A stretch of 64,000 nucleotides of DNA from Amycolatopsis azurea DSM 43854. Lineage in GTDB: Bacteria > Actinomycetota > Actinomycetes > Mycobacteriales > Pseudonocardiaceae. Numbering within the stretch: position 1 is the first letter of the stretch; every line of letters begins with the position of its first letter. The DNA lies in NCBI RefSeq assembly GCF_001995215.1, contig NZ_MUXN01000003.1, forward strand, positions 62,001 to 126,000, read 5' to 3'. This document shows, piece after piece, positions 15,412-27,667 of this stretch. The translations under genes and the position numbers were made by a program. The notes beneath the pieces are model-generated. The model ran no database searches. It was not told the origin of the DNA and worked only from the letters and a program-made list of their open reading frames with translations.

Positions 15412-16680
15412 ATGGACGAGTGGTCGGATCCGCTGTACGTGCTGAGCCAGGTCGAGCGCATGCTCGCCGCCACGCGCGCCGAACTCCTGCCGCGGTTCTC
15501 CGCGGCGGCCGCGGCCGTCCTGCCGCACCGGGCCGCCGCCATGGAGACCGGTGACTGCTCCCGTATCCCGATCAAGGTGCACGGCGATCCGGTGATCACC
15601 GGCGCGGTCACGAGCGCGGAACTCCAGCGGCTCGCCGCGCTCGGCGTGCCGGGGCAGGCGGTGGTGGCCGAAGAGACGCTCGGCGGGCAGCGCCGGAAAC
15701 TCGTCGTCCTGACCTCGGCGCCGGTGATCGGCAAGGGCGCGATGATCGCGCTCGTCCCCACCGAGGACGCGCTCGCGGACCGCGCGCTCGAGATCGTCGC
15801 CAAGCTGTGGGGCGTCGTCAGCGTCAGCGCCGCCCAGCGCGCCACGGATCCCGAGCCCGAGATCATCGCGAGCAACCTGGCGGCCGCGACGGCGCGGGCG
15901 CAGACCATCACCGATCTGGGGCAGACCCACGCGACCACGCTGGCGTCGTTGCTCGCCGTGTTGCGCTCCCGCCGGCTCGGCGACGCCGCCGCCCGCCAGA
16001 CGGCCACCGACCTCGCCGCGGCCGCGCTCGTCGAACTGCGCTCGGTCGCCGACCGTGATCAGGAGCTGTCGGCGGAACCGGCGTCGGCTGCGTTCGACAC
16101 CCTCGCCGCGCAGCTGGATCCCTTGGTGCGCCACAACGACATGACCGTCGACCTCGCCGGGCCCGGTGACGACCGGCCGCTCCCGCAGGACATCGCGCAC
16201 ACCGCGCGCACGGTCACCCGGGGGCTCGTGCTCGCCGCGCTGGAACGCGGCAGCTCCCGGGTCCGGGCCTCCTGGGCGATCGACGGCGGGGCGCTGCGGA
16301 TCACCGTGCGCGACGACGGCCCGGACGTCGCCCGCGCCGTGCCCGGCACCGGTCTCACCGAGCGGATCACCCCGCTCGACGGCCGCTGGGAGGTCGACGC
16401 CGTCCCCGGCTGGGGCGCCACGATCACCGCGATCCTGCCGCTCGGTGTCCCGGAGACCCCGGAGCTGCGCCCGCTGGACAGGCTGAACTCGCGCGAACTC
16501 GAAGTCCTCGCCGGGATCGCCCGCGGCAAGCGGAACCGGCAGATCGCCGAGGAACTCCGGCTGACCGAGCACACGGTGAAGTTCCACGTGCGGAAGATCC
16601 TGGGAAAGCTGGAAGTCACGTCGCGCGGCGAGGCCGCCGTGCTGGCGCGGGAGCTGCGGCTGGCGCCCGTCAGCGCTTGA
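15412..16680 (+). CDS. LuxR-type regulator with an internal histidine-kinase-like region
   Basis: The protein is 422 residues from ATG 15412. Residues ~1-150 look like a small sensory module. 'DLGQTHATTLASLLAVLRSRRLGD' and the following helices resemble a dimerisation region of a two-component kinase. 'VTRGLVLAALERGSSRVRAS' to 'ITVRDDGPDVARAVPGTGLTERI' and 'GWGATITAILPL' resemble an ATPase domain with degenerate N and G boxes and no clear phospho-accepting His. The end, 'LNSRELEVLAGIARGKRNRQ' to 'HTVKFHVRKILGKLEVTSRGE', is a good LuxR DNA-binding helix-turn-helix. The MFS gene starts 34 bases later and may be its target. Confidence 0.75.
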   Translation: MDEWSDPLYVLSQVERMLAATRAELLPRFSAAAAAVLPHRAAAMETGDCSRIPIKVHGDPVITGAVTSAELQRLAALGVPGQAVVAEETLGGQRRKLVVLTSAPVIGKGAMIALVPTEDALADRALEIVAKLWGVVSVSAAQRATDPEPEIIASNLAAATARAQTITDLGQTHATTLASLLAVLRSRRLGDAAARQTATDLAAAALVELRSVADRDQELSAEPASAAFDTLAAQLDPLVRHNDMTVDLAGPGDDRPLPQDIAHTARTVTRGLVLAALERGSSRVRASWAIDGGALRITVRDDGPDVARAVPGTGLTERITPLDGRWEVDAVPGWGATITAILPLGVPETPELRPLDRLNSRELEVLAGIARGKRNRQIAEELRLTEHTVKFHVRKILGKLEVTSRGEAAVLARELRLAPVSA

Positions 16681-16713
16681 CCTCCACCGAACTGGAGGTG
16701 GCACGCTCGTCGT

Positions 16714-18087
16714 ATGACGATCACTGGGGACAAGGCGGAGCCGAAGGGTGTCCTGTGGACGCCGGAGCATCGGGTGACCACGATCGGGCTGCTGCTCATG
16801 GTCACGCTCATCGCGTTCGAGAGCATGGGTGTCGCGACCGCGATGCCGACGATGGTGGCCGATCTCGACGGTCTCGCCCTGTACGCCTGGCCCTTCACCA
16901 CCTTCCTGGTCGCGAGCGTCGTCGCGACCGTCCTTTCCGGGCGGCTCGGTGACCGCAAGGGCCCGGCGCCCGCGCTGCTCGCCGGGACCGCGTTGTTCGC
17001 CGTCGGGCTGCTGGTGGCGGGGCTCGCGCACGACATGCCGCTGCTCCTGCTGGGCAGGGCCTTGCAGGGGTTCGGGTCCGGGCTCCTGCTGGTCTCGGTG
17101 TCGCTACTGATCGCGCTCACCTTCAGCGACCGCGAACGTCCGGTGATCTACGCCGCGAACGCCGCCGCCTGGGTGCTGCCCGCGGTGATCGGGCCGTCGA
17201 TCGCGGGTGTGGTGACCGTGAGCGTCGGCTGGCGCTGGGTGTTCCTCGGGCTGATCCCGCTGACCGCCGTCGGCGTGGGGCTGCTGGTCGTCGTCACGCG
17301 CAAACTGCCGCGGCACGTGCCCGGCGAGTCCGCGCGCCGCGCCGGGGTCGTGCCCGCGGTGGTCGCCGCACTCGGCGTCGCCGCGCTCACCTGGGCGGCG
17401 CAGCACCCGTCCCTCGCGGCGCTGGCCTACGGCGGCGCCGGACTGGTCGCCCTGGCGTACGCGCTCCGCAAACTCCTGCCCGCCGGGACGCTGACGTCGC
17501 GGCCGGGGTTGCCGACAGTGATCGCCTCGCGCGGGCTGATCGCGGGCGCGTACGCCGGAATGGAGGCGTATCTGCCACTGACGATGACCGAAGTGCACGG
17601 TTACAGCCCCGCGCTGGCCGGATTGCCGCTGACGGTGACCGCGCTGGGCTGGTCGGCGGGGTCGATGCTGCAAGGCCGCATGCTCGACTGGTCGCGCGAA
17701 GCGTCCTTGCGGACCGGGTTCGCGCTGGTCGCGGCCGGTCTGGCGATCTTCGTCTTCGTCCCGCTGCCCTCGTTCCCCGCCTGGATGGCGTTCGTCGCGT
17801 CGGCGGTCGGCGGCTCCGGGATGGGCATCGCGATGCCCGCGATCTCGGTGTTGCTGCTCCGCTACTCGCCGGAGGCCGAACGCGGGTTCAACACCTCGGC
17901 GCTCCAGCTCGGCGACTGGGTCGGATCGGCCCTGACCATCGGTTTGGGCGGGGTTCTGCTCGCTTCGCTGGCGTCGGCGAAGGAGCCGACGGTGGCGATC
18001 TTGGTGCTTTCGGTGCTGCTGACCGGCATCGCGCTGCTCGGGGTGCGGCTGACCGGCCGATGGCCTTCGGCTATGAGCGTCGCTTGA
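16714..18087 (+). CDS. Major facilitator superfamily transporter, drug-efflux type
   Basis: This 457-residue protein has about 14 hydrophobic segments. 'GRLGDRKGPAPALLAG' between helices 2 and 3 is the MFS motif A, and 'GRALQGFGSGLLLVSVSLLI' is typical of the DHA2-type proton-driven efflux pumps. The order of helices and the long second half ('YLPLTMTEVHGYSPALAGL', 'GMGIAMPAISVLLL') fit that group. Substrates cannot be told. It follows the LuxR-like gene closely on the same strand and is probably co-transcribed or controlled by it. Confidence 0.88.
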   Translation: MTITGDKAEPKGVLWTPEHRVTTIGLLLMVTLIAFESMGVATAMPTMVADLDGLALYAWPFTTFLVASVVATVLSGRLGDRKGPAPALLAGTALFAVGLLVAGLAHDMPLLLLGRALQGFGSGLLLVSVSLLIALTFSDRERPVIYAANAAAWVLPAVIGPSIAGVVTVSVGWRWVFLGLIPLTAVGVGLLVVVTRKLPRHVPGESARRAGVVPAVVAALGVAALTWAAQHPSLAALAYGGAGLVALAYALRKLLPAGTLTSRPGLPTVIASRGLIAGAYAGMEAYLPLTMTEVHGYSPALAGLPLTVTALGWSAGSMLQGRMLDWSREASLRTGFALVAAGLAIFVFVPLPSFPAWMAFVASAVGGSGMGIAMPAISVLLLRYSPEAERGFNTSALQLGDWVGSALTIGLGGVLLASLASAKEPTVAILVLSVLLTGIALLGVRLTGRWPSAMSVA

Positions 18088-18127
18088 TTGCGGAGCTGAT
18101 CTTCCGAACCCGCTCCGGCCGCAGGCC

Positions 18128-18208
18128 CCGTGATCGCGGGGGCAGGGCGCCCGGTCCGCGTTCAGGTCGGTGAAATCGCTGACGAGCGCCCTGTCGACGC
18201 GATCACGG
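18128..18208. repeat. Long hairpin between the MFS gene and iscS
   Basis: CCGTGATCGCG (18128-18138) pairs with CGCGATCACGG (18198-18208), and GGCAGGGCGC (18141-18150) pairs with GCGCCCTGTC (18186-18195) with one G-U. The remaining loop is 35 bases. It occupies most of the 202-base gap 18088-18289. It could end the MFS transcript or affect the iscS leader; there is no T run. Confidence 0.45.
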
Positions 18209-18289
18209 ACGCGGGTTCCTATGAGCACCGCCACCCGCTGACCAGGGTGGGCTTGGTCACGCCCCGGAGCGGTCTACCCTGGTAAGGCC

Positions 18290-19486
18290 ATGACCTATCT
18301 CGACCACGCGGCGACCACCCCGATGTTGCCCGAAGCCGTAGCGGCGATGTCCGAGGCGCTGTCCACTGTGGGCAACGCCTCCGCGCTGCATTCCTCGGGC
18401 CGCCGGGCCCGCCGCAGGGTCGAAGAGGCCCGTGAGGTGATCGCCGAGGCGCTGGGCGCCCGGCCGTCCGAGGTGATCTTCACCGCCGGGGGCACGGAGA
18501 GCGACAACCTCGCGGTCAAGGGCATCTTCTGGGCCCGCCACGGCGAGGATCCGCGGCGCCGCCGGGTGCTGTGCAGCACCGTCGAGCACCACGCCGTCCT
18601 CGAGTCCGTCGAGTGGCTGGAGCAGCACGCGGGCGCCGAGATCGTCTGGGTCGAGGTCGACCAGGCGGGCCGGGTGTCCCCGGAGTCGCTGCGCGAAGCC
18701 ATCGGCGAGGACCCCGAGACGGTCGCGCTGGCCACCGTGATGTGGGCGAACAACGAGGTCGGCACGGTCAACCCGATCGCCGGGCTCGCCGCCGTCTGCG
18801 CCGAGCACGAGATCCCGCTGCACACCGACGCCGTCCAGGCCGTCGGCGCGGTTCCGGTCGACTTCGCCGAGAGCGGCGCCGCCGCGCTGACCCTGACCGC
18901 GCACAAACTGGGCGGCCCGTACGGCGTCGGCGCGCTGCTGCTCGGGCGCGACACCGCGTGCGTGCCGGTGCTGCACGGCGGCGGCCAGGAGCGCAGCGTG
19001 CGTTCGGGCACGCTCGACGTGCCCGCCGTGATCGCGTTCGCGACGGCGGTGAAGGCCACGGTCGAAGGCCGCGAGGAGTACGCCAAACGCGTCGCCGAGC
19101 TGCGGGACGACCTGATCGAAGCGGTCCGGCGCCAGGTGCCGGACGTGGTGCTCAACGGCGGCGAGGGCGAGCGCCTGCCGACGCACGCCCACTTCACTTT
19201 CCCCGGTTGCGCGGGTGACAGCCTGCTCATGCTGTTGGACGCCAAGGGCATCGAATGTTCCACTGGATCGGCGTGCACGGCGGGTGTCGCGCAGCCGAGC
19301 CACGTGCTGCTGGCCATGGGGGCCGCCCCGGCGGCCGCACGCGGGTCGCTGCGGTTCTCGTTCGGGCATACCTCGGCGCCGGAAGACGTTGAAGCGGTTT
19401 CGAGGGAGATCGCGGGCGTCGTCGACAGGGCGAGGCAGGCGGGACTCGCCGGAATGCGCAAGCAGACGCAGAAGCAAGAGGTGTGA
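18290..19486 (+). CDS. iscS: Cysteine desulfurase, IscS/NifS type
   Basis: The protein is 398 residues. '[10 protein letters not shown]' opens the PLP fold, '[11 protein letters not shown]' carries the PLP-binding Lys206, and '[10 protein letters not shown]' holds the catalytic Cys329, close to Cys328 of E. coli IscS. It removes sulfur from cysteine as an enzyme-bound persulfide. The mnmA gene begins within a few bases, and the same pair occurs in mycobacteria (Rv3025c-Rv3024c), so a main acceptor is the tRNA 2-thiouridine pathway; Fe-S assembly is also possible. No isc or suf scaffold genes lie nearby. Confidence 0.93.
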   Translation: MTYLDHAATTPMLPEAVAAMSEALSTVGNASALHSSGRRARRRVEEAREVIAEALGARPSEVIFTAGGTESDNLAVKGIFWARHGEDPRRRRVLCSTVEHHAVLESVEWLEQHAGAEIVWVEVDQAGRVSPESLREAIGEDPETVALATVMWANNEVGTVNPIAGLAAVCAEHEIPLHTDAVQAVGAVPVDFAESGAAALTLTAHKLGGPYGVGALLLGRDTACVPVLHGGGQERSVRSGTLDVPAVIAFATAVKATVEGREEYAKRVAELRDDLIEAVRRQVPDVVLNGGEGERLPTHAHFTFPGCAGDSLLMLLDAKGIECSTGSACTAGVAQPSHVLLAMGAAPAAARGSLRFSFGHTSAPEDVEAVSREIAGVVDRARQAGLAGMRKQTQKQEV

Positions 19487-19491
19487 GGAAG

Positions 19492-20583
19492 ATGCGCGTA
19501 CTGGCCGCGATGAGCGGGGGAGTGGACTCGGCGGTGGCCGCCGCCCGCGCCGTGGACGCCGGGCACGAGGTCGTCGGCGTGCACCTGGCGCTGTCGGCGA
19601 AGCCCGGCACGCTGCGCACCGGATCCCGCGGCTGCTGCACGATCGAGGATTCGGGCGACGCGCGCCGCGCCGCCGACATCCTCGGCATCCCCTTCTACAT
19701 CTGGGACTTCGCCGAGCGCTTCACCGAAGAGGTCATCGACACGTTCGTCGGCGAGTACGCCGCCGGCCGGACGCCGAACCCGTGCGTCACCTGCAACGAG
19801 AAGATCAAGTTCGAAGCGTTGCTGGACAAGGCGATGGCGCTCGGCTTCGACGCCGTCGCCACCGGGCACTACGCCCGTCTGTCCGTTGTGGACGGTGTGC
19901 CGGAGCTGCGGCGCAGCGTCGACTCGGGCAAGGACCAGTCCTACGTCCTGGCTTCGCTGACCCCGGAACAGCTGCGGCATTCGCTGTTCCCGCTGGGTGA
20001 TTCGTGGAAGACAGACGTGCGCGCCGAGGCGGCGAGCCGTGGCCTGTCGGTGGCGAAGAAGCCGGACAGCCACGACATCTGCTTCATCCCGGACGGCGAC
20101 ACGAAGAGCTTCCTGGAGAAGCGGCTCGGTCAGCGTCCCGGGCAGCTCGTCGACGCCGAGACCGGCGCCGTGCTCGGTGAGCACACCGGCGTGCACGGCT
20201 TCACCGTCGGGCAGCGCAAGGGACTCGGCATCGAGGCGCCGGCGCCGGACGGGCGGCCGCGCTACGTGCTTTCGCTGGAGCCGGTTTCGGGCACCGTGAA
20301 GGTCGGTTCCGCGCGGGACCTCGGCGTGAACGTGATCGAGGCGAACCGCCCGATCTGGCCGAGCGAACGGCCGCTGGACGGTCCGACCGAATGCGTCGTC
20401 CAGGTGCGCGCGCACGGCGGGATCGTCGAGGCCGTCGCGGAGGTTTCGGGTGACTCGGTGACTGTTCAGCTGCGGGAGCCGTTGCGCGGGGTCGCCCCGG
20501 GGCAGGTCGTCGTGCTGTACCGCACCGACGCCACCGAAGGCGATCTCGTCCTGGGAAGCGCGAAGATCTCGGGAACCCGCTAG
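19492..20583 (+). CDS. mnmA: tRNA-specific 2-thiouridylase MnmA
   Basis: The protein is 363 residues from ATG 19492, chosen because family members open '[13 protein letters not shown]'; a GTG at 19483 overlapping the iscS stop is an in-frame alternative that would aid coupling. The PP-loop 'SGGVDS' is at residues 8-13, the catalytic cysteines are Cys98 ('[12 protein letters not shown]') and Cys197 ('DSHDICFIP'), and a beta-barrel tRNA-binding domain follows. It adenylates and thiolates U34 of Lys, Glu and Gln tRNAs with sulfur from the adjacent IscS. Its stop shares the palindrome CTAG (20580-20583) with the stop of the convergent GNAT gene. Confidence 0.95.
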   Translation: MRVLAAMSGGVDSAVAAARAVDAGHEVVGVHLALSAKPGTLRTGSRGCCTIEDSGDARRAADILGIPFYIWDFAERFTEEVIDTFVGEYAAGRTPNPCVTCNEKIKFEALLDKAMALGFDAVATGHYARLSVVDGVPELRRSVDSGKDQSYVLASLTPEQLRHSLFPLGDSWKTDVRAEAASRGLSVAKKPDSHDICFIPDGDTKSFLEKRLGQRPGQLVDAETGAVLGEHTGVHGFTVGQRKGLGIEAPAPDGRPRYVLSLEPVSGTVKVGSARDLGVNVIEANRPIWPSERPLDGPTECVVQVRAHGGIVEAVAEVSGDSVTVQLREPLRGVAPGQVVVLYRTDATEGDLVLGSAKISGTR

Positions 20584-21026
20584 AACTTCAGCTTGAAGCC
20601 GGTGTGACTGGCCTCGAAACCGAGGCGTTCGTAGAACCGGTGCGCGTCCTCGCGTTTCACGTCCGACGTCAGCTGCACCAGCGCGCAGCCCCGCCGCCGG
20701 GATTCGTCGATGGCCCACGCCATCAACTCGCCACCGAGACCGGAACCACGGTGGCTCGCCCGCACCCGGACGGCCTCGATCTGCCCGCGCAGCGCGCCTT
20801 TCCTGGCCAGGCCGGGAATGATCGACAGCTGGAGCGTGCCGACGGCCTCCCCGCCGTCGTCGGCGACGATCAGCAGTTGCGCCGGATCGGCGTCGATCTG
20901 CTCGAAGGCCTTCAGATACGGCGTGAGGTCGTCGGCCGAATCACGGGTGCTGCCGATCTGGTCGTCGGCGAGCATCCCGACGATCGCCGCGACGTCTTCG
21001 CGCCGGGCGCGGCGGATGGTGATCAT
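20580..21026 (-). CDS. GNAT family N-acetyltransferase
   Basis: The protein is 148 residues with the acetyl-CoA pyrophosphate loop '[20 protein letters not shown]' and '[17 protein letters not shown]' at the end, typical of small-molecule GNAT enzymes such as aminoglycoside or amino acid acetylases. The substrate is unknown. Its ATG overlaps the stop of the upstream metallo-beta-lactamase-fold gene by four bases (ATGA), so the two proteins are made together. Confidence 0.85.
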   Translation of the reverse strand: MITIRRARREDVAAIVGMLADDQIGSTRDSADDLTPYLKAFEQIDADPAQLLIVADDGGEAVGTLQLSIIPGLARKGALRGQIEAVRVRASHRGSGLGGELMAWAIDESRRRGCALVQLTSDVKREDAHRFYERLGFEASHTGFKLKF

Positions 21027-22057
21027 CGGTAGTGCCGCACTCCATCGGTCTCGGTCGCGGTGAGTTTCCCTTGGGCCACCAGCAGATCCAGATGCGAGCC
21101 GGTCTCGAGCACGGCGAGCATCTGGTTGAACGGGTCCATCTCGTCGAGCTTGCGCTTCCGGCGCGTCCAGCCCAGCCGCAGCGCGACTTCGTACGCCGTC
21201 GTGACGTCCGGGGTGATTTCGGCGCCCATGACCTCCAGGCGGTCACGGTGGTGCTCCAGCAGTTCGTCCACACGGGCGTGGACGCTGCCGGTGACGGGGC
21301 CGTGCGCGGGCAGCATGCGCCGGTCCGGCATCTCGCGCACCAGGCGCAGTGAGTCGAGATAGTCGCTCAGCGGCAGTTCGGCAGGCACCGGCTGGAACCC
21401 GATGGACGGTGTGATGTGCGGCAGCACGTGGTCGCCGGAGAACACCAGGCCCGCCTCGTCGTCGACGAAGACGACGTGCCCGGACGTGTGGCCCGGCGTG
21501 TGCACGACGTCGAACTCGCGGCCGGGCACGATCGCGCGCCTGCCGGGTGCGAGCCACTCGTCGGGCTGCTCCCACAGATGCGCCTCCGTGTGCCGGAGAC
21601 CGCCGAACGCCTTGGCGAGCACCTCGACGACGGGCTCCGCGCCGCAGCGCTTCAGCAGGCCGACCTGCGCCTCCATCGGGAACCGATCCGGATCGCCGGA
21701 GCGCGTCAGCGACGGCTCTTCCCGCTTCCCGAGCCCGACCTTGCCGCCGAACTCGCGGCGCAGCTCCACGGCCATCGTGTAGTGATCGCGATGCACGTGG
21801 GTGATCAGGAATTCGGCGATGTCGCCGAGGTCGGCGCCCAACGCCTTCAGCCCGCGCGAAAGCCTTTCGCGCGCCGCTTCCAGCGCCCAGCCCGAGTCGA
21901 CGAGGACCAGGCGGGTGCCATCGGTGACGACGTAGACGTTGACCGCGCGCAACGCGTCCTGTGGCAGGGGAAGCGGGATCCGGTGGACCCCCGGCGAAAC
22001 CGTGTAGACGCCTGGCTCGGCCCAGTCCCGTTCGCCGTCTTCGGGCAACGGCTCCAT
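21023..22057 (-). CDS. Metallo-beta-lactamase-fold hydrolase
   Basis: From ATG 22057, 344 residues; GGAGG seven bases upstream decides this start. Metal ligands are visible as 'THVHRDHYTM', 'VVHTPGHTSGHVV' and 'VFSGDHVLP', with 'MLPAHGPVTG' providing the late His. A C-terminal winged-helix-like segment follows ('DEMDPFNQMLAVLETGSHLDLL'), as in LACTB2-like or glyoxalase-II-like hydrolases. Thioester or nucleic-acid hydrolysis are both possible. It forms a two-gene unit with the GNAT gene. Confidence 0.85.
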   Translation of the reverse strand: MEPLPEDGERDWAEPGVYTVSPGVHRIPLPLPQDALRAVNVYVVTDGTRLVLVDSGWALEAARERLSRGLKALGADLGDIAEFLITHVHRDHYTMAVELRREFGGKVGLGKREEPSLTRSGDPDRFPMEAQVGLLKRCGAEPVVEVLAKAFGGLRHTEAHLWEQPDEWLAPGRRAIVPGREFDVVHTPGHTSGHVVFVDDEAGLVFSGDHVLPHITPSIGFQPVPAELPLSDYLDSLRLVREMPDRRMLPAHGPVTGSVHARVDELLEHHRDRLEVMGAEITPDVTTAYEVALRLGWTRRKRKLDEMDPFNQMLAVLETGSHLDLLVAQGKLTATETDGVRHYR

Positions 22058-22177
22058 GGTGACCTCCGTCCCGGACGCACTCCGCTGTGCCGCCCCAAGG
22101 TCTTCCACTTTGTGCCGCCGGAAGCCGAGTGTCCACTTGAGCGGGGTGAGACCCCGGTCACTCGTACGCGGGTCACG

Positions 22178-22234
22178 ATGTCCCCAATGTGGCATTGGGG
22201 ACGTTCAGTGTCCCCAATGCCACATTGGGGACAT
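22178..22234. repeat. 25-bp perfect inverted repeat, each arm itself near-palindromic
   Basis: Arms 22178-22202 and 22210-22234 are exact complements around a 7-base loop. Each arm contains TCCCCAATG facing CATTGGGGA, so the DNA or RNA could form a cruciform or cloverleaf of smaller hairpins. It lies in the 211-base gap between the start of the metallo-hydrolase and the stop of the next minus-strand gene, where it may end the upstream transcript. Confidence 0.8.
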
Positions 22235-22247
22235 CAGCGCCCGCGTC

Positions 22248-22263
22248 CAGAGGACGAAACGCG
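22248..22263. repeat. Half-copy of the GTCCTCT repeat family (family B)
   Basis: CAGAGGACGAAACGCG here is identical to part of the right arm of the palindrome at 27601-27662 and complementary to the element at 1588-1607. No second arm is present, so this is a solo half-element. Confidence 0.5.
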
Positions 22264-22268
22264 AGCGC

Positions 22269-23078
22269 TCAGCCCTTGTCGTCCTGCTTCAGCGCGGTGT
22301 CGATGGTCAGCGCGGAGGCGACCACCATCGACGCCAGCGGGTCCCGCAGCGGCCGGTGGATCTCGACGACGTAGTTGTCCGCGGTGGTGAACGCGGCCTT
22401 CACGAAACCGCCCCACGTCTTGGTGATCCGCGCGATCTCGACGTCGGCGTGGTCCTTGATCACGAAGTTCCACGCCCGCCAGTTCTCCGCGAAGATCCCG
22501 CCGACCTTCTGCCCGTTGACCACGAAACCCAGCCGGATCTTGCCGAAGACGTTCTCCTGCACGATCTCCCCGATCGGGGAGTCGTCGGCCTTCGTCACCA
22601 GGAAGCGGGATTTGAACACCTTCGCCGGCCGCGTCACCTTCAGCACCGTGCTGTGGTTCGCGTCGCGGATTTCGAAGCGGTGGGTCAGGAACTGGTCGTA
22701 GTTCGTGAGCAGCCGGATGGCCTTCTTCAACGTGCTCTGCCCGACCTGGACGACGCCGCCGAGGCGGTTGCCGTTCTGGTCGAACACCCCGAACTCGTTC
22801 GACATCTCGATGAGTTTCGCGCGCTGGTTGACCACCAGCACCGGTTCGGAGAACAAGGTTCCGCCGCCGACGACCCCGCTGCCCCGGCCTTGGGTCCCCC
22901 TCGCCGCCTGCGCCCGGATCTTGTTCGGGTCGTCGGCGCCTTCGATGTCCAGCTCGATCATCTCGGCGTCGTGCGAAGGCCGCGTGTTCGCGGTCCAGGC
23001 CTGCCCGTCCCACCACCGGTACATCCGGGAGTTCTGCTGGTCGGGATACCAGCCGGCGGGCTGTGGAGAGCTCGTCAT
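22269..23078 (-). CDS. DUF2510 domain plus phospholipid-scramblase/LURP-one-like protein
   Basis: The protein is 269 residues. Residues ~8-35, 'AGWYPDQQNSRMYRWWDGQA' and 'WT', form a DUF2510 motif common in actinobacterial membrane-associated proteins. The rest is a tubby-like beta-barrel: 'LVVNQRAKLIEMSNEFGVFD', 'RFEIRDANHSTVLKVTRPAK', 'IGEIVQENVFGKIRLGFVV', ending with a hydrophobic helix 'PLASMVVASALTI' that may reach the membrane. Such proteins bind or reorient lipids in some systems; the bacterial role is unclear. Gene order gives no partner. Confidence 0.8.
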   Translation of the reverse strand: MTSSPQPAGWYPDQQNSRMYRWWDGQAWTANTRPSHDAEMIELDIEGADDPNKIRAQAARGTQGRGSGVVGGGTLFSEPVLVVNQRAKLIEMSNEFGVFDQNGNRLGGVVQVGQSTLKKAIRLLTNYDQFLTHRFEIRDANHSTVLKVTRPAKVFKSRFLVTKADDSPIGEIVQENVFGKIRLGFVVNGQKVGGIFAENWRAWNFVIKDHADVEIARITKTWGGFVKAAFTTADNYVVEIHRPLRDPLASMVVASALTIDTALKQDDKG

Positions 23079-23198
23079 GGCAGGTCAGCGTAATGCTCTC
23101 GGTGCCGTCACGGGCTCGTCGACGGCAATTGCGGCGAATGTCCGTGTCCTCCCCTGCCCCGCCGCCCCGCGCACTCGGACCAAGGGGAGAATCCGGAT

Positions 23199-24236
23199 GT
23201 GAACGAACGACCTTGGCCTCTAGGCGCGGCGACCGCGATCGGTTCCCTGCCGGGCACCGATCCGGTCGAGGCCGCTTCGATCGTGTTCGGCGAATTGCCC
23301 GAATTCCCCTGTCTGCCCGAACTGCCGGCGCGCGGAGTCGGCGCCGACATGATCGGGCGGACGGCGGCGCTGCTGGTCGACCTCGCCGTCGAGGTGGTGC
23401 CGAGCGGCTACCGGGTCACCACCCGGCCGGGGCACGACCATCGCCGCGCCCTCGACCTGATGAGCTGGGACCTCGACGCCGTCCAGGAGGCGCGTGAGAA
23501 GGCCGGTGCCCCGCCGCCGGTGTTCAAGGCCCAGGTCGCGGGTCCGTGGACGCTCGCCGCGAACGTCGAACTCCCGCGCGGGCACCGGATCCTCACCGAT
23601 CGGGGCGCTTTGCGCGACTTCTCCGAGTCACTGCTGGACGGCCTGGCCGCGCACGTCGCGGAGCTGAAGTCGCGCCTCGGCGCGCCCGTGGTGCTCCAGT
23701 TCGACGAACCGTCGCTGCCCGCGGTCCTCGACGGCGATCTCCCGACGGCGTCCGGATACGGCACGGTTCCCGCGGTGCCCGCGCCCGAGGCCCGCGAACT
23801 GCTGTCGCGGGTGATCGACGGGGCGGAGCGCATCACCGGACAGCCGGTCGCGGTGCACTGCTGCGCTCCGAAGCCGCCGATCTCCTTGCTGCGCGCGGCC
23901 GGGGCGAAGGCGATCGCCTTCGACTTCGCCCTGTTGAAGGGCGCTTCGCCCGCGCTGCTCGACGAGATCGGCGAGACGCTGGACTCCGGCACGACCCTGA
24001 TGCTCGGCCTCGTTCCCACGACCGATCCCGGCGTGCCGGTGGAGCTGCGCGACGTGGTCGCGCCCGTGTTCAAGCTCGTCGACCGGCTCGGCTTCCGCCG
24101 CGAGATCCTCGCCGAACGCGTCGTGCCGACGCCGGCGTGCGGCCTCGCGGGCGCCACCCCCGAGTGGATGCGCCGCGCGCTGACGCTCAGCCGGGAGGCG
24201 GGCAAGGCTTTCACCGAACCGCCTGAAGGGTGGTGA
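23199..24236 (+). CDS. MetE-like cobalamin-independent methionine synthase family protein (Rv3015c type)
   Basis: The protein is 345 residues from GTG 23199 with GGGGAGA just upstream. It corresponds to the C-terminal barrel of MetE only: 'GAATAIGSLPGTDPVEA', 'VLQFDEPSLPAVLDG', the metal site 'VAVHCCAPKPP' (His and Cys) and 'VVPTPACGLAGATPEWM' with the second Cys. Lacking the N-terminal barrel, it is half the size of true MetE, like the mycobacterial Rv3015c. A methyltransfer role with an unknown donor is likely. It is followed after 22 bases by a hypothetical gene and then ligA. Confidence 0.8.
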   Translation: MNERPWPLGAATAIGSLPGTDPVEAASIVFGELPEFPCLPELPARGVGADMIGRTAALLVDLAVEVVPSGYRVTTRPGHDHRRALDLMSWDLDAVQEAREKAGAPPPVFKAQVAGPWTLAANVELPRGHRILTDRGALRDFSESLLDGLAAHVAELKSRLGAPVVLQFDEPSLPAVLDGDLPTASGYGTVPAVPAPEARELLSRVIDGAERITGQPVAVHCCAPKPPISLLRAAGAKAIAFDFALLKGASPALLDEIGETLDSGTTLMLGLVPTTDPGVPVELRDVVAPVFKLVDRLGFRREILAERVVPTPACGLAGATPEWMRRALTLSREAGKAFTEPPEGW

Positions 24237-24258
24237 ACGGCGCGGTAGCGTGCCCCTC

Positions 24259-27596
<3,338 letters not shown>

Positions 27597-27600
27597 CACA

Positions 27601-27662
27601 GCGTTTCGTCCTCTGAACGCGGTACTTGCGCGTGCAACTACCGCATTCAGAGGACGAAACGC
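27601..27662. terminator. 22-bp inverted repeat with GTCCTCT core between convergent genes (family B)
   Basis: Arms 27601-27622 and 27641-27662 pair with a single G-U and enclose a further TTGC/GCAA hairpin. The element starts 4 bases after the GNAT stop and ends 5 bases before the stop of the facing ACT-domain gene, so it can end both transcripts. Its GCGTTTCGTCCTCTGAACGC arm recurs with small changes at 1588, 22248, 34392 and 40856. Confidence 0.7.
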
Positions 27663-27667
27663 GAAGG

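Noticed and set aside
18295..20718. Long minus-strand open frame across iscS and mnmA
   Set aside because: It is antisense to two well-supported enzymes; long antisense frames are expected at this GC content. The translation is Arg/Ala/Pro-rich without domains.
23079..23198. Possible cobalamin or SAM riboswitch before the MetE-like gene
   Set aside because: Only 120 bases are available and I see none of the conserved boxes or a terminator.
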